In this document: positions 7,275 through 7,278 of the stretch, one piece after another
Position numbering within the stretch: the stretch's first letter is position 1
How the letters are laid out: the number at the start of each line of letters is the position of its first letter
Origin: Bacteroidota bacterium
GTDB lineage: Bacteria > Bacteroidota > Rhodothermia > Rhodothermales > UBA10348
Length of the DNA: 7,278 bases
Direction of reading: 5' to 3'
Assembly (NCBI GenBank): GCA_004356385.1
Contig: SMXL01000089.1
Location: forward strand, 1-7,278
The notes under the pieces: model-generated
What the model was told of the DNA's origin: nothing
Databases searched by the model: none
What the model saw: only the letters and a program-made list of their open reading frames with translations
Position numbers and translations under genes: made by a program

Positions 7275-7278
7275 ATCC
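7264..7278 (+). CDS. Possible 5' end of the next gene, overlapping the kinase stop (partial)
   Basis: ATG GCG ATT GAA TCC (MAIES) begins at 7264 in a different frame from the kinase and overlaps its last 11 bases, TGA being 7272-7274. Such overlaps are typical of translationally coupled genes, and kinases of this type are often followed by their response regulator. Only five codons are visible, so neither reality nor function can be established. Confidence 0.3.

Noticed and set aside
1..7278. CRISPR array, tRNA or rRNA, insertion sequence, integron or defence system.
   Set aside because: No regularly spaced repeats, tRNA-like cloverleaf, transposase or terminal repeats were seen; three normal chromosomal genes fill nearly all of the window.

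Overview
The window looks like ordinary chromosomal DNA from a Bacteroidota-type bacterium, most likely the Rhodothermota/Balneolota side. Three things point there. The MutS2 protein has the Bacteroidota form of the N-terminus (DKIGLSRVRARL) and P-loop (ISGPNAGGKSVAMK). The small secreted protein matches DUF4783, a family essentially restricted to this group. The very large sensor kinase is of the NtrY-like kind with many membrane segments that is common in Bacteroidota. Translation starts lack clear Shine-Dalgarno sequences, which also fits. The placement is an inference from protein character; no rRNA or other marker is present.

Layout, all on the + strand. Positions 1-71 probably hold the last codons of an upstream gene. 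Positions 72-2510 encode a complete MutS2 (Smr-type endonuclease/ATPase). A gap of 150 bases (2511-2660) follows, with two weak hairpins and no recognisable gene. Positions 2661-3122 encode a 153-residue exported DUF4783 protein. Only 15 bases later, 3138-7274 encodes a 1378-residue sensor histidine kinase. At the right edge an ATG (7264) overlaps the kinase stop and may start the next gene.

The DUF4783 gene and the kinase gene look like one transcription unit, possibly continuing past the window. mutS2 may belong to an upstream unit. The kinase has about 12 predicted membrane helices, three extracytoplasmic regions that resemble Cache/PAS-like sensors, a HAMP domain and a complete NtrY-type kinase core. 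It would therefore sense envelope conditions and signal to a response regulator that is not in this window. DUF4783 is predicted to be exported to the same compartment as the three sensor regions, so a functional link is possible but unproven. MutS2 acts separately, in recombination control and/or rescue of collided ribosomes.

I found no RNA genes, CRISPR array, mobile element or defence system. The most noteworthy object is the architecture of the sensor kinase.
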